Assembly: GCA_027943245.1 (NCBI GenBank) | Contig: JANDJZ010000233.1 | Span: 1 to 15,063, forward strand | Length of the DNA stretch: 15,063 nucleotides | Direction of reading: 5' to 3' | Source: Acanthamoeba sp. SK_2022b | Lineage: Eukaryota; Discosea; Longamoebia; Acanthamoebidae | Shown here: in pieces, positions 1 to 8,866 of the stretch | Numbering within the stretch: the stretch's first letter is position 1 | Layout of the letters: every line of letters begins with the position of its first letter | Notes under the pieces: model-generated | Databases searched by the model: none | What the model saw: only the letters and a program-made list of their open reading frames with translations | What the model was told of the DNA's origin: nothing | Program-made: the position numbers and the translations under genes

Positions 1-48
1 ATGTAATAATGAATAATAATACTCACTTTGGTTGGGTGTGTGGTCTAG

Positions 49-685
49 GCGAGCTAAGCATCCTGGGCGGGCTACAGTGGGCCGACCAAAAGTTGGAGGT
101 GACCTACCTGTGGAACGGCCAGACGCTGGTGCCCTCCCGTGTAGCGGTCGACGGCGTGGTCCAACCGACCGGCGCCGCAGACGAGCCCGAGGAGGTCCGG
201 CGCGCGCGGGAGTCGGGCTTCGGTTCCGGTACGCCCGAGACCAATCGCAACGCAACATACTTTTATCTTTATAAATATCTTGACAGTTTGAATTGATTTG
301 ACCTGTGACGGGCTGGACCCCAACAGGCGTCTGGGACGGAGTGGTGCTGATGTGGCACAGGGAGGGCGGGCCGAACATGCAGCTGCGGGACTTTTCGCTG
401 ATGCAGGCGGCCGACTTCACCTACCTGTGGGACGAGCAGGAGCGCGAGTTCGTCAACGACAAGGACGCGAGCAGTCACTGGAAGTTCTCCCGCCACTTCC
501 TCGCCTCCAAGTCCAACCACGGCCACTGGATCGTCGAGGGCGACATCCCCGTACGCCGTCCTCCCTTCTTACATCGTTTTCGTTCGCATATGGTCTAATC
601 TCGCTCGTTGCGTGATGCTCAGGAGCCGGTGGTGATGGGGCTGCAGCTGATGCGCTACACGCGGTTGGGAGTCCCACCGGTGTAA
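49..685 (+). CDS. Hypothetical protein, C-terminal three exons (5' partial)
   Basis: I do not recognise this protein. Three exons join in frame: 49-228, 327-550 and 623-685, ending in TAA at 683-685. The introns 229-326 and 551-622 both start GTACGC and end AG. The first exon begins after an AG at 47-48 with two bases of a split codon, so the gene continues upstream of the window. About 155 residues are visible. They are rich in Trp, Tyr, Asp and Glu, with no obvious membrane segment or signal peptide. Two stretches share the pattern VTYLW / FTYLW followed by a polar turn (codons near 101-115 and 417-431), suggesting a duplicated beta-strand unit. The first exon ends in an acidic/basic linker around DEPEEVRRARESG. 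The neighbour is the convergent PI3-kinase gene. The exon structure is well supported; the function is unknown. Confidence 0.75.
229..326 (+). other. Intron of the 5' partial gene
   Basis: This 98-base intron starts GTACGC and ends CCAACAG. Its middle is AT-rich (around 255-300) between GC-rich exons. Splicing joins G to GC, restoring a Gly codon followed by VWDGVVLMWH. Confidence 0.8.
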
Positions 686-750
686 GGCCTTGCTCTTGAC
701 CTGTAATTATTATAAAAATTCAAATTTTTCTTTCTTAACTCATTTTTCAC

Positions 751-756
751 AATAAA
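751..756 (+). terminator. Poly(A) signal, plus strand
   Basis: AATAAA lies 66 bases after the TAA of the plus-strand gene, inside an AT-rich tail (about 700-780). The position is typical for a eukaryotic cleavage signal. Cleavage itself cannot be seen from sequence. Confidence 0.6.
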
Positions 757-775
757 ATACTCAAAAATCATTTTT

Positions 776-781
776 TTTATT
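776..781 (-). terminator. Poly(A) signal, minus strand (PI3-kinase)
   Basis: The plus strand reads TTTATT, so the minus strand reads AATAAA followed by an A-run. It sits about 105 bases past the PI3-kinase stop (886-888) and 20 bases from the opposing plus-strand signal, so the two transcripts probably overlap at their 3' ends. Confidence 0.55.
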
Positions 782-885
782 CCCGTATTGCTCCTGCTCA
801 TGCAAGAGCGTTTTTGGTTCTAATAATAATAATAGAGAAGAAAGAGAGATGAGTGACGCTCCGTGCGGACAGGGGCCGCCCTTGC

Positions 886-3065
886 TCACTCGTTCTTCTT
901 GTTGTTGGCGAGGATGTGGATGGCGTCGTTGAACTGGGTGCGCTTGGTCTTGAGCGACTCGTAGATCTTGGTCGTGAAGTACTCGGACGCCTTCTCGTCG
1001 GACATGTTCAACGCCAGCACCTCGCGCAGGTAGTGCAGGTCCTCCACGCTCTTCAGCTCCTTGATGCCCGTCGACAACATCTACATATGCGCACGCGCGT
1101 GCGGTGAGCGTGTGCGTGTGCGCGTGCGCGTGTGCGGTAGAGAGAAAATGTACGAGCTGGAAGAGGATCATGATCACGTGAGCGTAGCGGCGGATGATGT
1201 TGTAGGCCAGGCACGAGAGCGACACAAAGCGCTGGAACCCGGCGCCCTTCTCTCCGCCCATCACGTGCAGGAACTGCGGCGTGAACACTGTGCACCGCGA
1301 CGCGCCCCCCGCACAGCGTCAACACTCACGCAACGCAACGCGAAGGAGACGACTGCAGCTCAAGTGTTAACCCGCGTGGTGGTGGAGCGTACCGAAGGGG
1401 GCGGTTTCTCGCTTGAAGCCCTTCCACTCCATCATGTTGCCCAGGAAGTGCGCAAAGTCGATGTGGAACAGGTGGCCGCTGTACGTCACCATGATCTGCA
1501 CGCGCACCCCCACACGCAGGCGATTGGACGGACAGTCAGGCGATGCGAAGCGACGCGAGGGGGGGGGAGCGAGCGAGAGAGGTGTACGTTGTCGTTGTGA
1601 CGATCGCCGATGCCCAGCACGTAGGTGGCCACTGGGGGGGGGGGGTTGGGCTAGTATGAGTACGGCAGGGACCACGCGCCAGAGAAGATTGAAAGGTTGG
1701 GGGGGGGGTGCAGTACCGCAGTAGCCGGCGCATGACCGGATGAAGTTGTCTTCCACGCCCGCCCACTGCTCTTCTATTGGTGGATATCACACACGACACA
1801 CGCGTGAGCCTGGTGTTGAGCAGAGAAGGCGGAGAAGAAGCGCGCGTTTTGTCTCGACGCACCTTGCGGGTTGTATTTCTTGAGCCAGTTGGTCAGGACC
1901 GAGTCCTTGAACACCGCCGACGCACCTCCAGCTTTCTGTTGTGTGTGCGCGCATGTTTGATCATCAGCGCGTGTGTCGTGTCGTGTCGTGTCGTGTCGTG
2001 TCGTGTCGTGTCGTGTCGTGTCGTGTCGTGTCGTGTCGTGTCGTGTCGTGTCAACCTTTTGGATGGTGGCCGTGGTCTCGCAGTCGGGCACCACCTCGAT
2101 GAATCTGTGCAGAGTCGTGCCCCGGCGGTCAGCAAACGGTCCGCTCGAACGAGCGCGCTCCATGCTCAGCGGGTTTTGGGGGGGGGGCATAGCAACGCAC
2201 CCGGCCGCCTCGCCCGTGGCGGTGCATCCGTAGAGGGTCATGTGCAGGTCCAGTCCGTGATTCTTCCACAGCCGATCCATGATGCCTGTATCGTGTCGCG
2301 ATGCACGGTGAGTCTCGTGTGGCGCGTGGCGCGTATAAATGAAGCGAGCTATACCAAACATCTGCAGGATGAGAATGTCCTGGCGCAGATCGTCGCCCGC
2401 CTTGAAGATCACCTTGAAGGGGCTGCCTGCCGCGTCATTGTTGTCGAACGAGAGAAAGAGCGGCGCCTGGACGTCCCACAAAAAGCCAAAATAATATAAA
2501 ATAAAATAAAATAAACGGCCATTTTGGTTGGGGGAGTTGCCGCGCGAGCGGGTGATGGGATGGGCAGAGGCGTACGGTGAATGATTCGAGCGTCTTGCAC
2601 TCGTCGCAGTTGAGATCTCGCGCCTCGAGCCTGCAGAAGCCGATTAATTATTATTATTGACAAAAATAAATAAGTACACATATTTCATATGTACTCATTA
2701 TTTATAGTAAATTATCGTAAATTCTAAGGAGGGAGAAAACGTACGCTGGGTTCATGGGGAGAATGAAGTGTGAAGGCAGGCCCGCGGTCACCAGCTCGTT
2801 TTGGAGCGCCTGCGCAGTAAAACACGTGTGAGCTTCGCATCGCGTTGGATGGAAGGGGGGACCGCGCACCTGCTTGCGCTCCTTGAAGGGGAGGGGCTTC
2901 ATGAGGTTGGCGATGCGGCCCAGCTTGGAGGAGACCTCCATCTGCTTGAGGAGGCCCTCCCGCTGATGGCCGCACCCGCGCAGGTAGACCTCGAGCAGCA
3001 GTGAGTAGCGTTCGCTGATATCAGGAACCTGCGCGCCAGAGCATCGTTGTAGCGCACACGACACA

Positions 3066-3141
<76 letters not shown>

Positions 3142-6100
3142 TGACGAGTCAGAATACGCTGTCCACACCACCACGACATGAGGAGGAGACGTGTACGTGA
3201 AGCTCCGCCTGAAGGTGCCAGAAGAAGAAGTGGCCGATCGTCGGCCGATGCCGGAAGGCGGCGGCCAACAGGAAGCGCGCCAACGCTACGATCGCGTGAT
3301 GCCAAGAGGCGAGTGAGTGTACCCGCCCGCATTCAGCGTGCGTGCGTATGCGTGTGTGCGTACCAGAGTCGTGATAGGGTTCGTATTTGAGGACCTGCGT
3401 GAGCTGTGGGAGGTACGCCTGCAACTCCTCCAACGAGAGCTGCAGCGCACAGAGACTTCACTCTAAGCCATATGCGTTCACAGGCGCAGGCAGGAGAGCC
3501 AGAAGGAGGGGGAGGGCACCTGACAAAGCTTGGCGACGGCGTATTCGCGCACCACCTCGTCGGCAAAGTAGGCGTCGAGGAGCTGGAGCGGGAGAGAGAG
3601 AGAGAGAGAGAGAGCGAAGTGAGCGTACGGCGCGCGAGTGCTGCGCGAGAGGGATGCGCAGCCGGCTGTGCGCACCTCGAGCGCTTCGAGGGGCGACAAC
3701 GGCGTCCAGTAGGTGAGCATCCGGTGGGCCTCGGCCACGTCTTCGGGCCGCGACCAGTTGATGGCCATCAACACCTTGGCCTGCACCACCACCACATCGT
3801 CAGCCCACCGTCTCGCATAAATGAGGGGGAGAGGACGCGCGCCGTACGAGTGCTTTGGGGTTGGGCGCGAGCGTGCGGCGGTACTCCCATAGCAGCTTCT
3901 TCTCATCGCTATTGGGCATGTACAGCGAATCTGAGCACGTGTGGAATGCGGAGCAGGGAAATGGGTCAGCCACGGGAATCGCCGGCGGGCAAAAATAGCG
4001 GGGAGCACGGGAGGGGCGCAGCGTGGTGCGGTGTAGTGTTGGGGGGCATGTACCTGCAGAGATGATGTGTACGAGCCGCTTCCGTTCCGGTGCTCGTGGG
4101 TAGGGGTTGTCCTCGTACGCCGGCGCTATTTGGGGGGGGGGGCAAACACGCGTCAGTCGACCGAGGCCACATAATATCACCACCATCTTAGTGAGGGAGA
4201 GGGGAGGGAGAGGAGGGTGGAGTGTGTGCGTCGCACCGACGAGGATTGGTCGCTTGTACTTGACGACGTGCGGGAACTTGTAGAGCTCCACGATCAGCTT
4301 GATCGGGTTCTTCGACTTGTAGTTGGGCACACACGTGCCTGCACAACAGCGCGACAACACAGCACGGTCACGGCCAAGCTGAAGCAACTGTCGACGGTCG
4401 ACAGGTTTGTTGAAAGGGGGGGGGGGGGACAATGAAGGAGGAGGCCGGTACCGATGGGGTTGGCCTTCTCGCCGGGCCAGAGGTTGAGAGAGGTGACCCC
4501 CATGCGCAGGTTGCCGTTGTAGTCGACGAGGTTGAGGTTCACCCATCCGAGCGGGAACTCGGACCCGTCGTTCGGATTGACGCCCATGAGCGACAGGCAC
4601 AGACGCGTGGCCTGCCCCAAGCGCGCGAAAGGATAATAAATGTCGACAGGTTGTGGTGTTGTGTTGTGAGTTTGACGACCGACAATCGACACGTGGCGAC
4701 GATGTGCTTTTGTTACCTTGGGGATTTGGCACATCTGCAGGTTGAGCCGCAGCCACTGACACCAGAGCATCGACGGCGTGGCCGTGGTCCTCATCTCCGG
4801 TGCCAGGATCTCGCCGCCTGACATTCGAATGGCCAGTCGAGAGATGCCCATCAGCGGTGAGGGGAGGTGGAGAGGGGAGGGGGCCATCTCGCCACTGAAG
4901 CGCGCGCGGGGAGGAGGGCGCCGTACCGTGGTAGAGGGCAGCGGAGACGTAGAACTGGATGGGCGCGCCCTTTGGGAGCTGCTGCATCGCTGGCACCTCC
5001 CCAAAGTCCGCATCCTCCAGACAAATGACCCTAAAATCATAAATGAATACAATACAATACAATTAATTAAAATAAAATAATAGGCGCGCAATAATAAATG
5101 GAGGCCAAGCTGGGGGACACGCGCGCTGGAGGTGAGGTACGAACCTGAGCTCAAAGTTGCGTTTGATTTCAGAGAGAGGAATGTATTTCTTCTCGCCAAA
5201 CCCGCCGGCCATGGACGGATCTTCGTCGTCGTCGAAGGGCTCCGTGTCCATCCCCAAGTCGACGTCCTGCTCGTTACCCCCCCCCCGACACCACAACCGG
5301 AGGGTGAGTCGACAAAAATCAAGTACCGAGTCCTCGAGCGGCGGCCGCTCCGCGCGCGCCGTAACGTGGTCATTTTGGCGTGGCGTGGCGCACCTGGAAG
5401 TTTTCGAGGTAGACCAGCTCCTGGAGATCGGTTCGTCGGAAGGAGGACCGCTCGACGAGGACGAACTCGACCTCCTTGTTGCGCTTGATGCTCTCGCGCA
5501 CGTAGGCCACGCTTCGCAGCTTGGTGTTGAGGTTGAGTATGTACCACGAGAATCTGGACCGATCGCATCCATCGTCGCGGGGGGGGGTCGCGTTTGTGGA
5601 GGTGAGCAACAAGAGTGCTGACGTGTCTTGGGGGGAGGGTTACCCGCAAATCTTGACCAGGTAGTCGGAGACCTCGCCAGAGATGGCCATCGCCTGTCTG
5701 ATCTTGACACTCGACAGGCCGGTCGCCACTGCGCCGGTCGTCATCGTCGCCGCGAGCGTGGGTGAGCCCATCACATCGAGGGGGGAGGAGTTGCTGACGA
5801 GCGACGACAGAGGAGGCGGAATGGGGGGCGACGCGTACCCAGGTCGTACACGGTGTCGTCGGCCGAGCAGAGCATGGTGCGCACCAGCGAGCCCGAGGGG
5901 AAGTGGAGCTTCACTCGCACCTGCTCGGCAGCCAACGGCAGGTCAAAGTTGGTGCCCGAGACCTGAGCACGACGGGGCGTACAGAGTAGACAACAAAGAC
6001 ACGTAAGCCCCTGGGCCACGGGAGTCGACAAGGAGGAGGGGAATCACCTGCTGTATGTTCACGAAACCCTTCTCGCCCAGCTCCCAGTTGTCAAAATCGA

Positions 6101-8413
6101 ACAGGCGCGCCATCTTCGCACGGAAGTCGCGCACTTCGTCCTCGCCGCTGGTCCATCCGAGGGGCTTCCCGATAAGCGAACCGATCTGGATGTTTCTCAG
6201 CTTTTCCTGCGCGCGCACACATACAAACACGAACGCACGCACGCCAGAGTCGTCACATCTGTGGCCTTGGCAGAATGCCAACTATGCGAGCGAAGCGCGG
6301 GAGAGAGGGGGGGTTGGCACCATGCGCGAGGTCCTCTGCGAGCCCAGCGCGATCTTGCGGACCTGCGGGTTGAAGTAGGCGCTCTTGAGACGACCGTTGG
6401 TCTCCTCGGGCGGCATCGCTCCCGAGGCCGTCTGCGGCACCCGTCGTCGAATGGCGCCGGCAGGGGACGACGAATCCTTGCGCGAGCGCTGGACCTGTTG
6501 CGGGGAATGCTGGTGGCCGGTCGGCGTGAGCGCTCGCTGGCCGAACTTGCGGAACGGCACCGGCGAGCCCGTCGGTGACCGGTCGTCAAAAATGGAAGGG
6601 AGCGACGGGAACGACGACGACAGCGACGCCGTCGCCGTCGGCTTGGGCTTGGACGCCTTCTGCCCCTCCTCGCCCTCCTCCGCCGCCTCTTCGCCATCAG
6701 TGGCCGCTCGGTCGCCGGTCTCGGTCCCGTTCACCTCGGGAGTCGGCTCTGTCTTCTGATCGCCGCCGCCGCCTTGGCTGTTGTCTTCCTTTGTCTGTGT
6801 GCCGTTGTCGACTTTCGAGGTGACCTCCCCCTTGCGCAGCAGTCGCACCTCGGCCGTGCCCATCCGCAGGGCCTCCAACACCTTCTCGACCTGCGCGATG
6901 GCGTCGTTCTAACAAAAACGCCCCGGGGCGGTGTGTGAGTGGACCCGGATCGCCGCTGTGTGAGAGCAAGTGCGTGCACAGGGCAACGCCGCGTGTGGCC
7001 ACACTTACCTTCAGCTGCTGCGCGTCGCTCTCGGCTTCGGGCGTGTGCCGGTGCGGGAGCGTAAGGAACAGCGCAGTGCCATCGGGAACCGTCACTTGAG
7101 CTTCGACAACCTCATGCTGGCCAACCAAAGCAAAAACCAGAAAAGATCATTACGACGCCGGCATGGCCATTTGAACTGAGCCGATCCGATCGCCAAGGCA
7201 AGTGCGTGTACCTTGCCGCTGAGCGTATCGCTGATGGCTCCCTCCTCGGCGGCCGTCAGCGTGCTCTTGGCGTCATCGAACATCTTGTCCAATCCTGAGT
7301 TATGGACCAATCGAGGCACCACCACACGAAGCCGGGTGAGCGCACGCATGGGGGTACTGGAGGAGACGAAGACGGGAGGAGAGCGCGCGTTCGTACGCGA
7401 TGTGAAGTCGCTGAGCATGGCGTCAACTGTGTCGGGTGGAGGCTCGGTGGACTTTGTCGACACATTTTCTACAGCCTTGGCCGCCTCTTTGCCCCGAGTG
7501 TTCGGCTGTCGCACACTTCCCTTCTTGCCGCCATACAGCTCGAACCTGCCGCCACGGTGGTGGCGTCAGCAAGCGGGGCCGCGCACGCGCGCTGGCCGAA
7601 CCAGGAGGAATAGTACTTGTCCCGCGGTTGCAGCTGCAGCTGAACGGGCGTCTCGCCCAGGAAGGCGTTGTGTATTTGTTCGTGCGACCAAACCAGTTTG
7701 ACGAATTCAACGTGTAGCACATCGTCCTGTGGTGGTGGTGGTGGTGGTGGTGGTGGTGGTGGTGGTGGTGGTGGTGGTGGTGGTGGTGGTGGTGGTGGTG
7801 GATGTCAATTCAGTGAACAGTTAGTGAGGAGTATCAGTGAGGAGAGCATGTGAGGCTGGAGGTACCTCGTTCAAGGCGAGGAAGTAGTCGTTGAGCTCCT
7901 TGCCTTTGAGAGCGGGCGTCCGCTTGAAGATTTCAAACTGCATGCGCATGGCGCGATCACGACACGATCACCGTCAGTCGTTATGAATGGCGGTGGGGAG
8001 AGTTGGAGAGCACAGCTGCAGACGTGTTGGCCAACCTCACACGAGGCGTAGGGCATACCTTGACGTGATCGACTGTAGAGGTAGCAGGGAACTCATAAGC
8101 GTACGTCTCTCCGGCGACGCGCACCTTGGCACGAGGAGAAGTGAAGGGGAGACATGAGCTGAGTGAGAGGCAGCAAAAGGGAAAGGACCGAGGGAGAGAG
8201 GGCCTACCTGGACATTGAGTACCGCGTTTTCGAACAGCTGGGGAAGCAAAGCAGGGCATTAGATTGGGGGGGGGGGTAAAATCAATCGAATGCTCCTCCT
8301 TTCCAGATTTCTACAATCCGAGAATGAATGGCAGACAGGCGCAGCGATCTTGTTATTGATTCTAATGGAATGGAGGGTCGCACCTTGGAAAACTTCACAG
8401 TATCAGTAGACAT
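886..8413 (-). CDS. Class I-type phosphoinositide 3-kinase catalytic subunit
   Basis: This enzyme phosphorylates the 3-position of inositol lipids at membranes. I resolve 36 exons from ATG (8411-8413) to TGA (886-888): 8384-8413, 8208-8237, 8059-8124, 7866-7937, 7602-7726, 7397-7545, 7212-7294, 7009-7116, 6321-6908, 6048-6206, 5839-5962, 5644-5728, 5394-5553, 5145-5266, 4927-5030, 4717-4817, 4452-4611, 4237-4338, 4054-4125, 3848-3930, 3676-3780, 3520-3582, 3364-3439, 3197-3285, 2870-3028, 2745-2809, 2576-2630, 2355-2466, 2201-2285, 2056-2104, 1863-1935, 1717-1770, 1588-1631, 1393-1495, 1154-1287 and 886-1080. All use GT-AG introns (56-168 bases) and all phases match, giving 3984 coding bases and 1327 residues. 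Domains in order: ubiquitin-like N-terminus, charged linker (222-417), Ras-binding (about 471-593), C2 (594-790), helical (814-960) and kinase (985-1327). Mammalian p110 is nearer 1070 residues; the excess is the linker. Least certain: the first five exons and the acceptor after 5728. Confidence 0.95.
1634..1645 (-). repeat. C12 run at an intron 3' end
   Basis: Twelve G on the plus strand are twelve C in the PI3-kinase transcript, directly followed by the AG acceptor of the exon 1588-1631. The run takes the place of the usual U-rich pyrimidine tract. Confidence 0.9.
1973..2052 (+). repeat. Perfect (TCGTG)n pentanucleotide microsatellite
   Basis: About 16 uninterrupted TCGTG units (CACGA in the transcript sense) sit in the PI3-kinase intron 1936-2055. 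It begins within 5 bases of the 5' splice site at 2055, so only a few bases of normal intron precede it. Confidence 0.97.
2467..2575 (-). other. AT-rich PI3-kinase intron
   Basis: This 109-base intron carries repeated AAAAT units on the plus strand (about 2490-2515), giving a U-rich tract in the transcript. With introns 2631-2744 and 5031-5144 it forms an AT-rich class that contrasts with the GC-rich, simple-repeat introns of the same gene. Confidence 0.75.
3067..3139 (+). repeat. (CA)n dinucleotide microsatellite
   Basis: About 36 perfect CA units; the transcript carries (UG)n. It lies inside the 168-base intron 3029-3196, the longest intron of the PI3-kinase gene, and the repeat accounts for its extra length. 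Confidence 0.98.
3197..3930 (-). other. PI3-kinase helical (PIK accessory) domain (exons 20-24)
   Basis: Residues about 814-952 read DSLYMPNSDEKKLLWEYRR, NWSRPEDVAEAHRML, YFADEVVREYAVAKLCQL, LPQLTQVLKYEPYHD and IGHFFFWHLQAELH. The last two are strongly conserved across PI3-kinases and place the boundary with the kinase N-lobe just after 3197. Confidence 0.92.
3592..3614 (+). repeat. (GA)n tract acting as a CU-rich polypyrimidine tract
   Basis: About 11 GA units on the plus strand read (CU)n in the PI3-kinase transcript. The tract lies 9-32 bases before the exon end at 3582, exactly where a polypyrimidine tract is expected. Confidence 0.9.
4132..4142 (-). repeat. C11 run before an intron acceptor
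   Basis: In the transcript sense, eleven C then AAATAG lead into the exon 4054-4125. Similar sense-strand C-runs occur in PI3-kinase introns at 1559-1567, 1699-1708, 2178-2187, 4416-4428, 5579-5587 and 8266-8276. Confidence 0.85.
4237..5266 (-). other. PI3-kinase C2 domain (exons 14-18)
   Basis: The spliced text includes RVICLEDADF, then FYVSAALYHGGEIL, WCQWLRLNLQMCQIPKATR, LGWVNLNLVDYNGNLR and LNLWPGEKANPIGT. The GWVNxxLxDYxGxLRxG and LWP...NPIGT signatures are those of class I PI3-kinase C2 domains. It opens with an acidic patch (EPFDDDEDPSM). Its likely role is membrane contact. Confidence 0.9.
5277..5286 (+). repeat. C10 run: a G-run in the PI3-kinase transcript
   Basis: This is the opposite polarity to the other homopolymers of this gene. 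Ten G in the transcript lie about 11-20 bases before the acceptor of exon 5145-5266, where pyrimidines would be expected. Confidence 0.85.
5394..5962 (-). other. PI3-kinase Ras-binding domain (exons 11-13)
   Basis: The spliced protein runs VRVKLHFPSGSL, then MLCSADDTVYDL, then EVSDYLVKICG and ends VEFVLVERSS. This follows the family order: two beta strands, the TVxDL helix start and the LKVCG-type strand. It is expected to bind active Ras-type GTPases. The exon 11-12 junction only keeps frame with the acceptor at 5729-5730 (CAG before TGGCGACC); a nearer AG at 5710-5711 breaks frame. Confidence 0.85.
6321..6908 (-). other. PI3-kinase exon 9: low-complexity charged linker
   Basis: The largest exon (588 bases, residues 222-417) begins with an ordered-looking NDAIAQVEKVLEALRMG stretch. 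It then becomes acidic (DGEEAAEEGEEG) and then Ser/Pro-rich with basic-directed phosphorylation-like motifs such as RSRKDSSSP and several SP/TP pairs. It sits just before the Ras-binding domain and is probably a disordered regulatory insert. Confidence 0.7.
7397..8413 (-). other. PI3-kinase N-terminal region, ubiquitin-like (adaptor-binding-domain-like?)
   Basis: Exons 1-6 encode about 157 residues. The stretch NVQVRVAGETYAYEF followed by STVDHVKFEIF and later VQLQLQPRDKYY looks like a beta-grasp fold similar in position to the p85-binding (ABD) domain of p110. This is inference from pattern; the similarity is weak. No regulatory adaptor is encoded nearby. Confidence 0.4.
7730..7801 (+). repeat. 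(TGG)n trinucleotide microsatellite abutting a splice acceptor
   Basis: About 24 perfect TGG units on the plus strand. In the PI3-kinase transcript this is (CCA)n running straight into CACAG, the 3' splice site of exon 7602-7726. The repeat fills half of the 139-base intron and supplies the acceptor context itself. Confidence 0.97.
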
Positions 8414-8866
8414 CTTCGCGGCACGCACAACCGCTAAGACAGGAGTGAAGGTTTGTTGAGCTCAACCAACCAGCCTCGCCGCTTGATGGGCTTGTTGTTG
8501 TATCTCTAGTCCAAACGAGAGAAATCAAGCTTGCTGTAGGGGTTTCATTTTGCCTTTCATTTGCGCGATTTACATAGAACTTAAGGTGGCTGGCCACCTG
8601 CGCGTGCACGGTCCGCGTTGAGGAGCCGCGGAGGGCAGGCGAGAAAGGGCTGGAAAGTGTAAAGGCATACTTCTTACACAGAAGGACACCATCGTTGCAA
8701 GAGACATGTACACATGCATGACATTTACAGGCCTGTAAGATGAAGGTGGAGTGGAAGAAGTGGAAAGAGAAAGAGCAAGTAGAGAAGGAAAGACACGCTG
8801 GCTCCTTCTCTGCTGCACGCAGAGGGGCCCTGAGGAGAGCGACGCAGTCCGCAAGGCCAGAGCTAT
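8414..8866. other. Intergenic gap: PI3-kinase promoter side
   Basis: This 453-base gap lies between the stop of the coiled-coil gene (8867) and the start of the PI3-kinase gene; both are on the minus strand. I see no long coding frame with amoeba-like splice sites, no clear TATA box and no AATAAA. It must hold the 3' end of one transcript and the promoter of the next. A purine-rich stretch runs about 8735-8795. Confidence 0.6.
8584..8599. promoter_or_regulatory. Perfect inverted repeat in the PI3-kinase upstream region
   Basis: AGGTGGC, a 2-base spacer TG, then GCCACCT. The arms pair over 7 bp, about 170 bases upstream of the PI3-kinase ATG. It could be a dimeric factor site or chance; no family is claimed. 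Confidence 0.35.

Larger units (their letters stand above)
886..3028 (-). other. PI3-kinase lipid kinase domain (exons 25-36)
   Basis: The ATP-binding lysine is Lys1067 in VIFKAGDDLRQD. The catalytic loop is GIGDRHNDN (Asp1179, His1181, Asn1184). The metal-binding motif is HIDFAHF with Asp1197, where the family nearly always has DFG. The activation segment reads WKGFKRETAPFVFT: one K, then KR, without the four-lysine cluster of p110alpha. The C-terminus reads MLSTGIKELKSVEDL... and ends in ILANNKKNE, with no WIF-type aromatic motif. Confidence 0.92.

Noticed and set aside
1973..2052. CRISPR array or telomeric repeat
   Set aside because: The units are 5 bases with no spacers and lie inside a short intron of a conserved gene, so this is a plain microsatellite.
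1777..2499. 240-residue plus-strand open frame
   Set aside because: It runs antisense to PI3-kinase exons and through the TCGTG repeat, which reads as a repeating Val/Ser/Cys/Arg pattern. It is a shadow frame without family resemblance.
2702..3332. Cys-Val repeat proteins on the minus strand
   Set aside because: They are translation of the (CA)n repeat in the intron 3029-3196.
3800..5649. 420- and 451-residue minus-strand open frames as single genes
   Set aside because: They contain genuine PI3-kinase exons read through introns. The conserved C2 and helical segments fall in different frames and only join after splicing.
5700..5711. Acceptor at 5710-5711 for the Ras-binding exon
   Set aside because: It breaks the reading frame with the preceding donor; the acceptor at 5729-5730 restores frame and adds VATGLSS.
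7668..7853. Small plus-strand poly-glycine protein
   Set aside because: It is translation of the (TGG)n microsatellite inside an intron; nothing else in the frame is supported.
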